Shown here: positions 1 to 14,092 of the stretch, piece after piece | Position numbering within the stretch: the stretch's first letter is position 1 | How the letters are laid out: each line of letters opens with the position of its first letter | Source of the DNA: Paramecium pentaurelia | Lineage: Eukaryota > Ciliophora > Oligohymenophorea > Peniculida > Parameciidae | NCBI GenBank assembly: GCA_905183005.1 | Contig: CAJJDO010000136.1 | Location: forward strand, 2,945 to 66,944 | Length of the DNA stretch: 64,000 nt | Direction of reading: 5' to 3' | Translations under genes and position numbers: made by a program | Notes under the pieces: generated by a model | What the model was told of the DNA's origin: nothing | The model's input: only the letters and a program-made list of their open reading frames with translations | Database searches by the model: none

Positions 1-1125
1 TATACAGTTCAATGGCTATTATTAATTTGGATAATTGGTGAAGTTTTAATAAATGTGAGTTATTTAATAGAAATTAATGCAAAAATAAAAGAAGTAAACT
101 AAAGGATGGAGTAGAATTCCAAACGATTGTGAATTTTATCATTAATATATTAAATAGTAGCAGGGAGGTAACAACCTTATAATTCATAAAAATAAAACCG
201 ATTAGATCTCTAAGCAGTATAAATTTGCTCTATTGCCATTTTTATAGCAATTGCCAAATATGTTAGTGAACAGGTATTTAAGTAAGCCTCTTCTCAAATA
301 TTGTAAGTTTTTATTCTACTTCTTTGTATTAAATTCTGTTATTAATTTTTATTAGATATCTTTAAGGCATATGGCAAAAAATATAAGGTATTATTCATAT
401 CTTCTTTATATAAAATGTTGAAATTGATTAAACCAAAATCCAAATATGTAATTTATCTGGGCAATTTGCTAATTTAATAGATTAGAAAAGAAAAGAGAAT
501 CAAATAAAATATTTCAATCTTAAAAGCACATTTAATAAAAATGTCAAGTGCATAAATTAAATTTCAAAAGTAATGATATTTATAACTTAGATCCTATTAT
601 GATGTTAATCACAATTTAAATTTGGCATCATTAACAAGAGATAAGAAATTGAAATAAAATTAAACTTAAATCTTTTTCAAATTAGAGAAATGATTAAGCT
701 TAAAAGTAAAAGAATTAATAATTTACAATTTTATAATCTAATTTTATTATTTGAAGAATTCTTAATATGTTAATTTAAAGTCATAAATATATATTATATA
801 AGTTGGTAGTTTGTTTTTTAGCATTCTGTCTGAAAATTAGTTAAGTATACCATTTTTTTAATTTTTAATTTTCTTTTAATTTTATGTTAGGTAAATATTA
901 TATGATAATGAAGTTTAATTTGATTTCAGTTAAAGTTAACTTTTTGAATTTAACCAAAATTATTATTTGAATCTTTTTTTAGCTGGAACAAAAAATAATA
1001 TAGAGGCAATAAATATTTTTTATTCACTTTTAACCGGTTAAAAGGTGAACGAATAACAACAGATATCCACTAAGCTGTTTAACTAACTATCTTTGTTAGT
1101 TTATTAGCGAAAGCTTAAGTATTGA
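1..1125. other. AT-rich intergenic, no gene seen
   Basis: No reading frame with coding character or recognisable motif was found on either strand with TGA as the only stop. A short palindrome-like stretch (aaccggtt near 1033) and an inverted repeat (aactaacta/ttagtt near 1080-1102) occur just before the fragment at 1126. No telomeric C4A2/C3A3 repeat is visible at the edge. Confidence 0.5.
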
Positions 1126-1350
1126 TGGATTTTAGTTTCCCTTTTTTCTTCTGCTACAGTTGATTTAGCTCTTACAGATCCTGATGAATACAATAGCTAT
1201 TTATACTTAGTGTTGAAACATATTGACTTAGTGGCTAAACAGTTAACTGAATTTAAAATTAACTTTCTTCTATAATTAATTCCTTCATCAAAATGCAATA
1301 TATTTTTATGCATTCAGTTTATCTAAAGTATAGCATTCACCATTAAATGA
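1126..1350 (+). pseudogene. Short coding-like fragment, unknown
   Basis: A 74-codon stretch is open between two TGA triplets. It begins WILVSLFSSATVDLALTDPD and is richer in G at codon position 1 than the surrounding DNA, which is typical of ciliate coding sequence. It has no clear start, and I could not extend it by splicing across a short intron. In DNA this AT-rich, with only one stop codon, open frames of about 60 codons arise by chance, so this may be a gene remnant or nothing. No family is recognised. Confidence 0.2.
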
Positions 1351-2608
1351 GTCATATGAATTTTTATTCCAATATCAATCGTTTTAGGAAGAACATACAG
1401 TTTATTAAAATATATATGAGCATTCAATTATAGGTAAGTCCCATCATTCGAGAATTCCGAATCAATCAAAAAGAAAGAAATAAAACAACTAAATTTTTAG
1501 TTTATGTAATAACTAATTATTAACTCTAATACAATATTCACTCCAAATTGTCAAAAATGTAATACAACTAAAAGTATTATGAGCATTGGATGAACAAATA
1601 TTTTAAGTTAATTATTTTACAATCATCATAGTTTATATTAAATTTACTTCAAATATTAATCAAAATATGTTTATCAGAAGCTATACCGAATGTATGATAT
1701 TTGGAACAATTTCAGATGAAAAACTCATGAAGTAGAGGAAAATTGGCATGAAGATATTTTGGCAATCAAAGAATTCCATAGTAACACCTGACACACAACA
1801 CACATTCCATTAATATATTAAAGCAAATTTTTTTTTAAAGTATTTTAATTTCTAAAATTTATGAATCGATTTTCAGAACCATTTGAATTTAAGGAGCACA
1901 TAACTTATAACGATTTTTATAATCCAAATAATTATGCAAGAAATGATTAATTTTATTAATTATTTTCTATATAGGGCTTATACATTTTATTTAAGAATCC
2001 TAAAGTCATTATTAAATATAGCTTAGGTAAGGATTTTTAGTTTATTTAAAAATGTTTTCAGATTAGGAATTTATTAATCAAAAATAGTAAATATATCCTA
2101 ATATTAGAAAGAAATAATATAATATTATTTGAATTTATAAAATTCTTTTATATTTAGATAATCTAATCTATTGTGTTCAAAAGAAAGGTATTTTGTAGTT
2201 ATTTAAATTGATAATCAATATTGAAACTATTTTGATAATGAAAAATATAAAAAATCAAAATTACTTTATCTCTAATATTTATGGAGTATCTAATTTGATT
2301 CAATAATTTTTAAAGTATTCAGAATTTATATAATTTATTAGTTTTTTGTCTTAATTTTATAAAACATATTAGGCATTTTTCTTTCTGATTTTTTTTTGAG
2401 GTATTTATTGATTCTAAATCTTAAATTATAAGGGCTTTTATTATTGACATTACACAAAATTTATTTATAATTAATATAAATAACAAATACTTATGAAATT
2501 CTTTTGCGAATGAATTTCAAGTAAATTTAATGTTGTCCTTTATATAGATTATTAATTTATTGCAGCTAGAGTTTAGGTATTAGGAAATTAAGAGTTTTTA
2601 ATTGTAAA
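1351..2608. other. AT-rich region, no supported gene
   Basis: Only short open stretches are seen. One at about 1690-1790 has a WD-repeat flavour (IFGTISDEKLM) but cannot be extended. The remainder looks non-coding. Confidence 0.4.
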
Positions 2609-3841
2609 TGAATTAATGATATTGATATCGTTATTTACATCCAACTTATGATATCGCAATGTATTGAGGCGTTGAAACACTTTATCTCATATTATTGATA
2701 TAAATCAAATAAATATATATATGATTTTATATTTGATATTTGATTTATAAATAAAATATACTGATGAAATTTTGTAATCCCTTTTCATTAGATATATAGG
2801 ATTTCTAATAGCAAATAACAATTCTCCAAGAAGTCCTAGAGAGTATCTTATTAGATTATAAAATGAAAAAAAAATATATTGTTTTTAATTATAATTTTAT
2901 ATAAAAATTACAACAAAACAACCCTTTTTTATAATATATTTTTGAGTTATTCAAAACTAAAATATTTGGTCGTCTTAGAATCTAAACTATATTAATAAGT
3001 TATGATGTGTTCATGTTTTATACTTATTTGAAATGAACACCTATTTTAGAATTTAAAGTAGATTAAAATTTATAAGAGAAAAATCATGGGAGATTTCAAG
3101 TTATCCACATGTTAAATTCTTTATTATCTATTCTGGAATTCAGTAGCCTCTAGCTACTTATAATATTCACCTATTTAAAGGGAACTTAAGATATTTTTTT
3201 GTTTAGATATTAAATATTTAATATATGTTCAAAGGATTATTATCCTATTATTTACTATTTGCTTTTGAAATTTCAAACATCTATTGTCTAAGAACAATGA
3301 ATTTACAATATCCAGTCTATACATTCTCAATTCAGAATAATCAAATAGAAATGGAGAATGATCTCTGTGGTATTTTTGGTGTTTGGAGTAGATATATGCC
3401 ATTAAGTAATATTGTTCAAGTTGGAAATATTGGAATACTTGATAGCAATTGTTTTCATCTTCTTAATGCACAAGAATAGACAACAAAAAGAATCAACTTT
3501 TTACACTACGAATGTCTTGATTTTGAAACAAAATAGATCCACAAATATGTATAATTTATAGATAATTCTGGCATTGATCATATTATTAAAATACCAATAG
3601 ATGATACATTTTATGAAAATGTCTGGTATTATATTGAATTTAGACTATATCCAACTGAAAAACTATTTAAAATTCATCTCCAACAGCAAGGACAATAACC
3701 TTTATCATAAAACTACTAGATTGAAAAGCCATTTTATGATTAATACCTAATTGTTATTGTTGGAGGAGATTTGAAGATACAGAATAATTAATAACTGTAC
3801 ACATCTTAAAATGAAAATTTGTCCTACTTTCCAGGAAAAAT
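2609..3841. repeat. Perfect direct repeat A, copy 1 (ends at N)
   Basis: These 1,233 bases reappear at 3843-5075 with a constant offset of 1,234 and no difference seen on comparing the printed lines. The copy ends exactly at the single N at 3842. The pattern is what results when two contigs whose ends overlap are joined by a placeholder N rather than merged. Confidence 0.95.
3225..3841 (+). CDS. Duplicated 5' fragment of the giant Cys-rich membrane protein gene
   Basis: The reading frame is identical to the first 617 bases of the gene starting at 4459. It opens with a signal peptide and the start of the N-terminal domain, then is cut by the N at 3842. After the N the sequence returns to upstream non-coding DNA, so this copy cannot encode a full protein. 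It is most simply a by-product of the assembly join. If the duplication were real, it would be a truncated pseudogene. Confidence 0.6.
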
Positions 3842-3842
3842 N
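3842..3842. other. Single N joining overlapping contig ends
   Basis: This is one of two ambiguous bases in the window. Sequence to its left (2609-3841) and right (3843-5075) is the same. Confidence 0.9.
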
Positions 3843-5075
3843 TGAATTAATGATATTGATATCGTTATTTACATCCAACTTATGATATCGCAATGTATTG
3901 AGGCGTTGAAACACTTTATCTCATATTATTGATATAAATCAAATAAATATATATATGATTTTATATTTGATATTTGATTTATAAATAAAATATACTGATG
4001 AAATTTTGTAATCCCTTTTCATTAGATATATAGGATTTCTAATAGCAAATAACAATTCTCCAAGAAGTCCTAGAGAGTATCTTATTAGATTATAAAATGA
4101 AAAAAAAATATATTGTTTTTAATTATAATTTTATATAAAAATTACAACAAAACAACCCTTTTTTATAATATATTTTTGAGTTATTCAAAACTAAAATATT
4201 TGGTCGTCTTAGAATCTAAACTATATTAATAAGTTATGATGTGTTCATGTTTTATACTTATTTGAAATGAACACCTATTTTAGAATTTAAAGTAGATTAA
4301 AATTTATAAGAGAAAAATCATGGGAGATTTCAAGTTATCCACATGTTAAATTCTTTATTATCTATTCTGGAATTCAGTAGCCTCTAGCTACTTATAATAT
4401 TCACCTATTTAAAGGGAACTTAAGATATTTTTTTGTTTAGATATTAAATATTTAATATATGTTCAAAGGATTATTATCCTATTATTTACTATTTGCTTTT
4501 GAAATTTCAAACATCTATTGTCTAAGAACAATGAATTTACAATATCCAGTCTATACATTCTCAATTCAGAATAATCAAATAGAAATGGAGAATGATCTCT
4601 GTGGTATTTTTGGTGTTTGGAGTAGATATATGCCATTAAGTAATATTGTTCAAGTTGGAAATATTGGAATACTTGATAGCAATTGTTTTCATCTTCTTAA
4701 TGCACAAGAATAGACAACAAAAAGAATCAACTTTTTACACTACGAATGTCTTGATTTTGAAACAAAATAGATCCACAAATATGTATAATTTATAGATAAT
4801 TCTGGCATTGATCATATTATTAAAATACCAATAGATGATACATTTTATGAAAATGTCTGGTATTATATTGAATTTAGACTATATCCAACTGAAAAACTAT
4901 TTAAAATTCATCTCCAACAGCAAGGACAATAACCTTTATCATAAAACTACTAGATTGAAAAGCCATTTTATGATTAATACCTAATTGTTATTGTTGGAGG
5001 AGATTTGAAGATACAGAATAATTAATAACTGTACACATCTTAAAATGAAAATTTGTCCTACTTTCCAGGAAAAAT
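3843..5075. repeat. Perfect direct repeat A, copy 2
   Basis: This is the second copy of 2609-3841. It runs on without a break into the body of the giant membrane-protein gene, so it is the copy that carries the intact gene start. Confidence 0.95.
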
Positions 5076-8000
5076 TAGAGTGCAAGACTTTTATTAATCT
5101 TACGTTTTAGAATATTGTGAAGATTATAATGAATTTATTGAGGAGAATTATGGTGCTTGTGAATGTAGAATAAGTTATAAAATACCAATAAATGATTAGA
5201 TAATTTCAAAATAAGATAAATTATTTTTTATTTCAGAAAATATCAATTGTGAGACATTTTTACTATCTGGTTGGATTAAAATTAATGATATCCATACTTA
5301 TGTTAAAGAATTTGATTATAAGTTTTTGAAATTATTTGGAAATTTTATGAAACCTTAATTAACAGATGATAATTTGGCTGCATTTTAATTAACCTATAGG
5401 ATATCTTCAAATGGAAATTAGATAATAGTAAGTACTTATAGTTATACTTTTCCAACAGTAAATATAGATTTTTCAAAAAATTCCTTTTTAATTGAGGAAG
5501 TTTTCAACTTTGCTAGTAATATTAAACTATGGCACTATTTGGTAGTTAGAAAATATAAAACTAATATTAATATTTAAATAACTTTTTATGAAGGATATCG
5601 ATAAGAGAAATTCGAGTTTAACAAAGAAGTAAAGTAATTTAATTTACTCTAATTTAAATTATTATACGGCAATTTATTTTAACTATCATCAAATTACTTA
5701 AAATTATAGATATAAGGCTTTTAATTTTAGAATTGTCCTGATTTTTAAGAATAACCTATAGACTGTCATGCTACTTGTAAGGAATGTGATGGTCCAACAC
5801 AAAATGATTGCTTATCGTGTTTTGAATCATCAAATAGAATATATTTACCAGAATTTAAGTAGTGTCTCTGTAAATATGGAATGATTGACCAGGGATATAT
5901 TTGCATAACTTAATAAAGTCTAAATTTAACAACAACTTCAGACTAATTCACTTATAATGGTTGTAAATATGGCTATTATGAAATGGATGGTATTTGTGAG
6001 AAATGGTATTAAATATTATTATTCAATTAGTCCATCTATTATTTCTAAAAATCTTGTCACATGTCTTGAATGCCTATAGAATACTAAGGAATGGCTTAGT
6101 ACTGGTTGTTGTGAAATAATTATTTATTCTGACAATGAAGGAAATACGCTAAAATAATTTGAGGAATTTGGTTGTCATTTTTTGAGTGGAAATAAAGTTC
6201 TAGATGAAGATATTTGCTTAAGTTGTGATATCATGGAACCTGATATTAAATATCCATATCCAATACCACGACTAGCTTATTGTTATTAACCCTATTATAG
6301 AAATTTTGAGAAAAAATGTATTCTCTGTGATATCAAATATTGTGTATATTGTTTTTAATATTTTGAAAGTGATTAAACAAAAACAACTCTAGATTAAGTA
6401 TTTGATTATGATATTGTTGGAGAGGAAATTAAAACTGGATGTGCATAATGTATTGATGGTTTCATGTATAGTTTTGAAAAAGAATAATGTATCTATTAAA
6501 ATCCTTCTATTCCAAATTGCCTTAGAGCTTATGTTACTAAAAGTGGATCTGAAATTTGCACACTGTCTTCAATAGATGACTTTAGTGTTGCTCCAGAAAT
6601 TATCAATTGCCAACATCTCATTTTAAACTGCAAACATTGTATCTAAACTCCAGAAATGATAATAAGATGCGTAATTTGTGAAGATGGGTATAAGGCTTCA
6701 GCAATTACAGGGATTTGTACAAAATGTTCTTTTCTTGAAAATTCCAAAGTATGTGTTGAATGGAACTAATATAATCTAGAACCTTGGAAATGGTTTATTC
6801 AAAGTTTTAGAATTAAATTTCTAAATCTTTAAAATTTTTATAATGTAGGGATATTAAGAATACCAGTAGAATATGTCTTAGAATGTCTAGATGGATATAA
6901 AGTTATTAATAATGAGTGCAAGAAATATTGTAATGATAATTGTTTAGTTTGCAAAGCAAATACATTAAAGAGTTATTTTTATTGTGAAAAATGCGGCTTG
7001 AACAAATACAAATAGCCGATTAGATTTTAAAATAATGGTATATGTATTGCTTGTTCTTCATTATGCTAAGCCTGTGAAGAAAGATCAACTGAAGAAATAT
7101 AAGTATAATATAAATATAGTGTAATAGAATATAAATTCGCAGTTTGTTAGAACTTCTGAGAGCTCCATATACACCTTAAAATGCCTTCAAAAAGTTCCAT
7201 TACCAAATATTACAATTGATCCTATTTTATCAATTGCATACTATTGCTTTAATGAAGATTGTGATCGCCTTTTAGAATATACTGTACTTTATTTTTTTTT
7301 CCTTTAGGTTTTAAGTTAAATTTTTGATTATATAGAAGCATATTTTAATTATGAATATTTTAATGAAATTGGCCTTTAACAGATAGCATTAATCCTGAAA
7401 ATGAATTCAGAATATGCAGATCGATATTATCCTACATTTAGTAATGATTTAAAAGAAAAAGTATTTTCTCTTTAATTGGTTTAAGTGAGATTAGAGGGAG
7501 ATCTATAACCGATTAATTTTAGTCCTTCATTCAAGATTCTTAATTGCGATGAAATTACAATTAAATAAATAGTTTATAATATTCAAACTAAATTAGAATT
7601 AACATTTCAAAATAGAGAATAATCTATAAGTGTTAACATTATTGATATAAGCTTTTATTCTGATCAAGCTAATCCAATTTAACTTTAAATTATTGAAGAT
7701 AATAATCTCAATTATAATTTATAAAATGTACTTATTTATGATGCAAATATTTACAATTCTTCAATTTTTTCAGTTACATAAACTGATTTAGAAGGCATTA
7801 TCAATATAACTAATTTAACACTGTCAAATTGTAGCTTTTAAAATTCGACTTTGCTTTTTTTCTCAAATTTTAATAAGAAGATCATAATTGATAATCTAAC
7901 AATTAATTCTTGTCAGTTTTATAACTCATCAATAATTAGATTCAATTTCACATCTTTTTATTTTGCTGACATAATCATCAAAAATGTCAATATTTAGAAC

Positions 8001-11000
8001 TCATTGTTTCAAGATTCAATATTTTTATACAACAATGCAAATTCAAGTGTAAAGATTAATTAATTTTTACTTCTAAAAAGTTAAATTAATGGTTCAAGGT
8101 TTATCTCATTCAGTAAGGATTTTTAGTTTAATAATGCTTTATTGAAGGAAAATCTACTTAAAGATGTTTAACTTCTATTATAATTATCATTAAGTTTTTT
8201 GAATTCAAAGATTATGATTGATAATTTTAAAATTTTGAAGAATGAATTTTTTAATTTCTAAATCTTTAATACAGAATTAAATTAAGTAATGAATTAAGTT
8301 CATTCAACATTATCTTATTTTTAATTTGAAGATAATTTACCTGATCCTCAAGAAAATTAGTTATATCTTTTTATTATTACATGTTAACACTTATTGATAT
8401 CTAATGTTTTATTAAAAAACACTTAAAATTTTAGGTTTTTTTCTTTCATTGCTATTCCTACAATAAGAATAGAAAATATTATTTATGAGAATTAATATTA
8501 GTCAGAGAAAGTACCTTTTACTATTGAATGTTTGTAAAATAGTGCAACAAACTCATAGTTGTTGTAAGTTCAAGGTTTCTCAAACATTATGTTACAATAT
8601 ATTTAAATTAAAAATTAAATCAGTATAGATAAATCTATAATTTCAATATAATCTAATCCTTTGGTAGATTTTAACCAAATTGAATAAATATTATTTAGAG
8701 AAGTGACCTTTATCGGAAACATACTGCTAAAAATAAACTTAGGAATTTTTTTTTCCTTATTTGAAATCTACTCAGAGAAAACTTAAAAAATAACTATAGA
8801 GAATATAATATTTTAAGAAAATATATTTCATTCATATGAAGCTGATCCATCAGATAATTCTGCTAGTCTGGCTCATATTGAATCAGGAGAAAGTAAAATA
8901 AGGATAAGCAATATCCTTTGTTCTAACAACACTTTAACAAATTCATCTAATTCATTTATTTCTATCATTTCAGATGAAATTTCAGTTGAAAAATTTTAAA
9001 CTTTTAATCATAATTATTTAGATGTTAAATTATGGTAAAAATATTATTAATTGCAAATTCATAGTCAATTTAATTAGAATCAAATTATTTATCTTATCAA
9101 GAATACATATAAAATAGATACTATCGGAGGAGGTCTATCAATTACGGCCTCATAAATATAATTTAATAATGGTTTGTTTAATAATATCATTGCTTCAAGT
9201 AGCTTAATTTTTAAAATAAACTTAAAAGGCAATGGAATTGTAATTATAAAGAATTGTGATATTGCTTATGCTTAAGCTTAATTAACTTCTACAACCTAAG
9301 TTAATGGAGCCATGACAATTGATGCTAGGAGAAGCTTATTAATAATTTAAATAGAAAATTTAAACTTAAAATATGTATAGAATAAGCTATCATCTTCAAT
9401 CTTTTCTATAACTCCATCATTGATTAAGAATAAGATAACTTTAAAGTAAATATACGCTTTAAATTGTTTTTCTCTTTTAAATCAACTTTTACATTTAGAG
9501 TTTGATTATAAAAATGCTGAAAACAATATAGTAATTATAGAAAATTTACATATTTTATAAACTGAAGCTGCCTTTATGCTTTATGTTTAATCAGTTGGAA
9601 AACTAAACCGTATAGATATTGAAAAAGCAATCTAAGATAATGCTATCTTAAATATGATAGGTTGTTAGGCATATATTAAATAAGTTTTAATCGAAGGAGT
9701 GTTGTCATCATCTATTTTAAAAATAGTAGATTATGCGAAGATTGTCCTTACTAATTTCTAATTTTAGTATATTTCAACTTTTTATCCATTACATTTAATA
9801 GATTTATCTTAAACCAATGTACTTTAATCAGATTTAATGCTAAACAATTTTTCAATATAGAATGGGAACTCATTTTAGTTCAATAAATATTAGTTAAATT
9901 ATTATTAGAATAATTTAAATGTTGATTAATAAATTAAATAATGTACATTAATAAGTGATTATGTAACAGATCAATCATCTGACTCAGAATCTATTCATAT
10001 ATTTTTTGAAGAAATGATTTAGAATTCTAATCAAAATGGTTCGTTAATACGTATAAATAGTATAACTAATTAAACCCCAATAACAGTAAAAAAAATATTA
10101 ATTCAAAATAATAACTGCGAACATTGTTTGAATGGTCTATTGTATTTTGAATTAGTAGATTTTAAAATTATTAAAATTTAATAAATTTAATGCGTATTGA
10201 ACTTTATTAAAAGAAATGGGTGTATTTTAGCAATATCAAAAAATAGCTTAGATAGAAAATTTATAATTGATCAATCAACATTTATCTCAAACTAAGGAAC
10301 TTAAGGAACAGGAGTATAAGGTTAAAATATAAGAGTTGTTTTAGCAAACTCCAGAATTATTAATAATGTTGCTTCCCAAAAGGGGGGAGGAATTTATTTT
10401 AATCCAATTTTAAGTAGTTTTTTATTATATTAAACAGTTATTTGCTAGAATTCAGCTTAAATAGGAGGGGGTGTTTACCTTGAGGGGAATAGCAGTTTAA
10501 GTAATTATAATTTTATATAATCACTCATGATTTAAAATTCAGCTCAAGTATCTTCAAATAATCTTTATGAAGTACCCTCTCATTTAGCTTTGTAGATTAA
10601 TTATTAAGTAATGCATTCTCTGAAATAAGAAATTGATAATCAAATAATTTATCTACTATAATTACATCCATATAAAATTATCTCTCAGAATCAAGTGATA
10701 ACAACAAATTATTTAACTATACCAAGTGGTTAAATGCTGGCAAATTATGAACTATATAATCCTAAACTAAGGAAATACATATCTTACCTAAAAGAAATTT
10801 CTGTAATATTTAAAAATAGTCGGAATGAAAAATAGCATAGCATTATAAACTCAACATGCAATTTAACCTAAGAAATTTATGATATATAATCTTAAATAGC
10901 TTTAGATAGTTTATAATTATATAGCATTGGCTATAATTCAGATACAAATAAATTTGATATAGGTTCAACAAAGTTCAATTTTGATCCATATTAATAAGAA

Positions 11001-12841
11001 TCAAAAAAATATGAAATTTTGGTAGAATGTAAAACAGATTATTAATATAAAATTTTATCTTATAAAATGAGAGTCAACAGCTTTTTCTGTTAATTAGGTG
11101 AATTTTATATTTCTGAGGGTTGTTAAGCATGCTAATCAGAATAAGGGTTTTATTCTGTAACATACAACAGTACAAAATGCTCAATTTTTGATAAAACTAA
11201 ATTTGAGGCTATAACAACTAATTAAATTTTATTAAAGCCTGGTTATTGGAGACCAAACTATATTTCCGATTATGTTGAACTCTGTTATAAAAACATTTAC
11301 TAGTGTAAAGGTGGTTGGTCAGTCGGAGACGATATTTGTAATAAAGGTCATATTGGAGGATTGTGTGAGGAATGTGATAATTTTAATATTAAAGGAGATG
11401 GATAATTCTTTAAGAATTAATAGCAATTAGATTGTTAATAATGCCAAGAGTTGTCAAAAAGAGTGATAGCCTTTCTATTGATTTTAATTTGGTATAAACT
11501 CTTATTAATTTAAGGGCTCTTTTATCCACTTTATTAACAATAAGGAGTATTGAAAAATCTAATTTACTATTTAGGTATCTTAAATTAAAATTAAAATTTG
11601 CAGATATCCTATTCAATTTAGATTAAGGTAAATAATATATTAATTTAGATCATGAAAGTATATTGCTTAAATTATATTTAAATTATTTATGGATATTTTC
11701 ACTTATCTTCACATTTAACATTAATTTTTCATTCTCTTTGAGCTTTCTTAAGTAATCTAGTGATACTACTTATTTTATGGCTAATTTTTTTGAATGTTTT
11801 TTATCTGAAATAGAAGGCATTGAATTGATATATAGCAGAATTATACTTACTGTTGGATTAATTATAAGTTAAGTGTTAATAATCTAATTTGGGTTTGCTT
11901 TATTTTCCTTTTTCACAGCCTAAAAATATAAAAGTAGAATTATGTCCAACACAATTCTTTATTTGTATATTTAAAATTATGCAACATTAATTAAATAGTA
12001 AAATTAATTTATTATTATTAGATTCTTTTCTACTTTAGCAATTAGAAAGATTTCCTAAATTGACTACATATAAGGTGATGTATCTTTACTTTATGGATCG
12101 AATAATCATTTTAATTGGATATATGCTTTTATAATCCCTGGTTCAGCATTATTCGGATTAATAATACCTTTATCATTATATATCTTTCTATATTTAAAGA
12201 AGAATGATCTAAACAAAATTAAGTATAGAAGTCATATTGGATATTTATTCAACGAATATACTAGAAAAAATTATTTTTGGGAATGGATAAAACTTTGGAA
12301 TAAAACTATTATAATCATTATTTTAATATATTTTGAAACTGATATATCATTAAAAGCTTCATCGTTAGGATTGTGTTTATTAATATACTAATACTTATCC
12401 CAGCATTTCAAGCCTTATAACCTCCAAAAATTTAATTTATTAGACATTCAAACTGGATAGCTTTGTTCTAGCGCAATATTTTTTGCAGCCGTCAAATACA
12501 TATGCGATTAATAAGAAAATTATACCCTTTCATCCCTCATTTAAACCATCATAATACTTATTAGTTTAATCTTAAGTTACCCTTTTATTAGAGGTATACT
12601 AAAGGTTTATTTCAAAAAATATAAGCCAGGCGTTTTCGAAATTATGCTTACAATTTGTAAAAAATGTTATCCAAATTCTAAATTTACAAAATATTTAAGC
12701 TTAAGACTTATAATATTGAGATAGAGAGAGAAGAAAATTAAGAGCCACTTTTAAAAAATGAAATAAGCCTTTAAGAAAAGGAAATAAAATGAAAAGAAGC
12801 AGTAAATTGTATTATTTATTCTAGGTAAAAAATTGTTTTGA
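4459..12841 (+). CDS. Giant secreted-type Cys-rich multi-pass membrane protein
   Basis: Read with TAA/TAG as Gln, this is one gene of about 2,760 residues. I place four introns, at 6006-6030, 7103-7127, 11575-11603 and 11628-11648 (25, 25, 29 and 21 nt). With them the coding length is divisible by three. A fifth, at about 7274-7297, is possible. The N-terminus MFKGLLSYYLLFAFEI is a signal peptide, followed by a region that could be a lectin/laminin-G-like beta-sandwich. From about residue 430 there are many CxxC repeats of furin or growth-factor-receptor type (for example CKECDGPTQNDCLSC). A long Asn/Ile/Ser-rich middle resembles a parallel beta-helix. The C-terminal third has about eight hydrophobic segments and the block YFWEWIKLWNKT, as in large uncharacterised ciliate transmembrane proteins. 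It ends at TGA 12839-12841. Function is unknown; a surface or adhesion role is inferred. The middle was not checked codon by codon. Confidence 0.8.
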
Positions 12842-14092
12842 ATAGTAATTTATCAAAAAATAATACAATGAATTTACTATTAATTCAAAGTCAGAAAAAG
12901 GAATTTGATAACTCCTGATACATTAGATTATTATTAAAGAATATTATTATCTTTTTGATAATTTAAATCGGCATAATAGTTAAGTTGTCTAATTAATCTC
13001 ATTATGGTTTAAAATAAAATCTATTTTCATTTATTATTGAAATTAAAAAACAAAACATTCTATGGTGAATTTATTAAAGAAAATGATATCAAAATTAAAA
13101 ATTTTTCTATTTAAGGTTTAATTCTCTTAATCGATTTGAATATTCTCACTAATTTTGGATAATATAATTGGCTTATTATTAATTCAATATATTTTACTTT
13201 TTATGTCATTTGATAATTCAAAATGGTACTTGAAATTTCTTAGAGTGAGATTCTTGATCATTATAAAAATCATTTCATTTATTTTTAAAACCATCTTTAT
13301 CATTTCTAATTTGTAACTACTATTAATGGGTCTAAAACCATAATTGAACTAATAGAATTTTTTATTTATAATTTTGATAATTCAACATCAAATAATTTAA
13401 TGATAAAATTTAAAATAGTAAGTAGCCATCGATTTCAAATATTTAGCTCTATATTCTTTTTTTAGAGTACTGAGTAATAATTTACTACTTTAAGATTCAA
13501 AATTAAATTTGATAATAAATAGTTACTTTAATTTAATTAAGGTATTTTTTGCTAAATTTTAAAGGATTTTAAGATTAATTTTTCCATTTTAATTTCGATA
13601 TTCTCTTCGTATTTCTCATTAATCAGAATAATATTCAAATAAAGAACATAATTTTAATTTGATTGAATATATATACTATGATTAAAAATTTTTAATTTTA
13701 TAACTTTCATCTAATTAAAATAACTTTAGTATATGATTTAATTAGTAAATGTGATATCCTTAATGCAATATAACGAACTTAATTTATTTAAAAATTTGTA
13801 ATCTATTAAATGCTCTATCTTGAATACTTAATTGAAAATAAAATTTTTCTTAAAAATAGTTTCAAGTAAGAAAAAACAATTATCAAACGAAAAAAAGATA
13901 TATTATGGTTACGAGAAGATAAATCAATTACATGATTGCAAAAATAAATATGACTATTTAAATTAAATTATTTCAAATTTCTTAAAAAAAAGGTATCATC
14001 AAATTTATTTTATAGGGTTTTATTTGTTATGAATTTTTAGCAAACATTGAAATAACAACTAATTTATATAAATATGTTTATTTTCATAAAAC
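12842..14092. other. AT-rich intergenic between two convergent genes
   Basis: This 1.25 kb lies between the 3' ends of the giant membrane-protein gene (+) and the NACHT-WD40 gene (-). Short open stretches occur on both strands but none has a start, coding bias or recognisable motif. It may contain decayed sequence. Confidence 0.45.

Noticed and set aside
1680..1800. Possible WD40/RBBP4-like remnant (IFGTISDEKLM)
   Set aside because: There is only one short motif-like string, with no second blade and no splice extending it; chance is likely.
3225..4713. Tandem gene duplication of an 84-codon gene
   Set aside because: The identical 84-codon ORFs are the start of one giant gene seen twice because of the repeat around the N at 3842.
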